NCBI RefSeq assembly: GCF_002836735.1
Contig: NZ_PJAS01000053.1
Span: 1 to 64,000, forward strand
Direction: 5' to 3'
Length of the DNA: 64,000 bases
Origin: Psychrobacter sp. 4Bb
GTDB lineage: Bacteria; Pseudomonadota; Gammaproteobacteria; Pseudomonadales; Moraxellaceae
Shown: positions 63,359 through 64,000 of the stretch, in pieces
Position numbering within the stretch: the stretch's first letter is position 1
Layout: each line of letters starts with the position of its first letter
Notes under the pieces: model-generated
Databases searched by the model: none
What the model was told of the DNA's origin: nothing
Seen by the model: the letters and a program-made list of their open reading frames with translations, nothing else
Position numbers and translations under genes: made by a program

Positions 63359-64000
63359 TTACTTAGGTGCGATAGCTCGCAACTCAATCAGTCCAGCATG
63401 GCGCTTGGCGATGTTATCAATAAGTTTTTGAGTGACTGTCTCATAGCTGAATGAATGACTCATTTGCTGTTCGGTTTGCGCCTCTGGCTCTGTTTGCTCT
63501 GGCTCTGTTTGCTCTGGCTCTGTTTGCTCTGGCTCTGTTTGCTCTGAATCTGTTTGCATGGCTACAAAGTCAGACAATCGCAACATCTGCATGCCGGCAT
63601 AGCCACAAGGATTGATAGCGTTAAATGAAGACAAGTCACAATTTAGATTAATCGCAATACCATGGTAGCTAAAGCCATGCTTAATCTTAAAGCCTAGCGA
63701 AGCCATTTTTCCAAGCATAATTTTATTATCAAGAGAACTGTCATCTGTTGCAGCAGTATCTGCATATAGGTAGACACCTGGGGCATCGCGGCGCGCATGA
63801 GCACTGATATTGTCACTATTAGACGGTGAGCTACGCAAACAGTCATTGATGACGTCTTCTATCGCTTGCTCAGCATGGGAGACAAGATTGCGCACACTCC
63901 ATTTGAGGCTGTCCAAGTCAAACAACCAATAGATAACCAGCTGTCCATGCCCGTGCCATGTCACCTGACCACCGCGATCGGTCTTGATGATAGGTGTATC
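63359..64000 (-). CDS. lipB: Octanoyltransferase LipB (5' end beyond the window)
   Basis: LipB transfers octanoate from ACP to lipoyl domains such as those of AceF. The frame reads across the window edge; the visible part, about 213 residues, has KTDRGGQVTWHGHGQLVIYW, SLKWSVRNL, DAPGVYLYAD, the Lys in LGKMASLGFKI, HGIAINLNCD and the catalytic-region NPCGYAGM. A Gln/Thr/Glu/Pro insertion (TEPEQ repeats) is in the C-terminal part, followed by a normal LipB tail. The start lies past base 64000. Confidence 0.9.
   Translation of the reverse strand, partial: DTPIIKTDRGGQVTWHGHGQLVIYWLFDLDSLKWSVRNLVSHAEQAIEDVINDCLRSSPSNSDNISAHARRDAPGVYLYADTAATDDSSLDNKIMLGKMASLGFKIKHGFSYHGIAINLNCDLSSFNAINPCGYAGMQMLRLSDFVAMQTDSEQTEPEQTEPEQTEPEQTEPEAQTEQQMSHSFSYETVTQKLIDNIAKRHAGLIELRAIAPK
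63482..63556 (-). repeat. 15-bp tandem repeat in lipB
   Basis: Four perfect copies of CTCTGGCTCTGTTTG and a fifth with two changes. It encodes TEPEQ-type repeats in frame in LipB, so unit gain or loss would change length by five residues without a frameshift. Confidence 0.9.

Noticed and set aside
63482-63556. CRISPR array
   Set aside because: The unit is 15 bp with no spacers, in an open reading frame.

Overview
The window looks like chromosomal DNA from a Moraxellaceae gammaproteobacterium, most likely a Psychrobacter. This is an inference from moderate-to-low GC, the rsmG-parA-parB and exbBD-msbA-lpxK-kdsB gene orders, an Acinetobacter-type acyl-CoA reductase (Acr1-like), a MesX/MesD methionine synthase pair, AceE/AceF with two lipoyl domains, and Shine-Dalgarno AAGGA starts. 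I see no tRNA, rRNA, insertion sequence, prophage or CRISPR array.

Layout. 0-5 kb: glycerol kinase, a glycine-zipper protein, an EEP-fold hydrolase and a TetR-type regulator. 4.9-16.2 kb: a minus-strand accessory locus of large exported proteins. It holds a 1.77k-residue protein with DUF11 and SdrD-B-like domains and a predicted outer-membrane barrel, a 716-residue DUF11-repeat protein, a 154-residue DUF11-like protein, a separately terminated 671-residue Thr/Asn-rich protein, and a downstream periplasmic protein that resembles the N-terminal domain of a group of OmpA-family proteins. This is the strongest candidate for an undescribed system. 16.8-21.3 kb: pyruvate dehydrogenase E1 and E2. 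21.5-29 kb: OmpW, a small zinc-ribbon membrane protein, a voltage-gated K+ channel, a WYL regulator-TerD pair and a large Lon-like protease.

29.3-39.3 kb: core chromosome and envelope genes, namely rsmG, parA, parB, then a long plus-strand run exbB-exbD-msbA-lpxK-kdsB-holB-pilZ that joins energy transduction, lipid A/KDO supply and a type IV pilus accessory protein. 39.4-47.7 kb: PPK2, then a thiolase, long FabG and MaoC dehydratase trio that resembles a beta-oxidation/reductive acyl cycle, a DUF442 phosphatase and a beta-lactamase-fold esterase. 47.7-55.1 kb: Na+/H+ antiporter, IlvD, an unknown protein, a HIT hydrolase and a BetT-like BCCT transporter.

55.2-64 kb: dusB, a DUF1622 membrane protein, an Acr1-like fatty acyl-CoA reductase (wax-ester route), a putative oxygen-dependent methionine synthase operon (mesX-mesD plus a flavin reductase) preceded by a MetR-type box, a TauE/SafE permease, a tail-anchored bL12-like protein, inorganic pyrophosphatase, and the 3' part of lipB carrying a 15-bp tandem repeat. 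Many transcription units end at clear intrinsic terminators, and several of these help decide start codons: hairpins lie over the longest possible starts of the EEP and ppk2 genes, so the internal starts are given.
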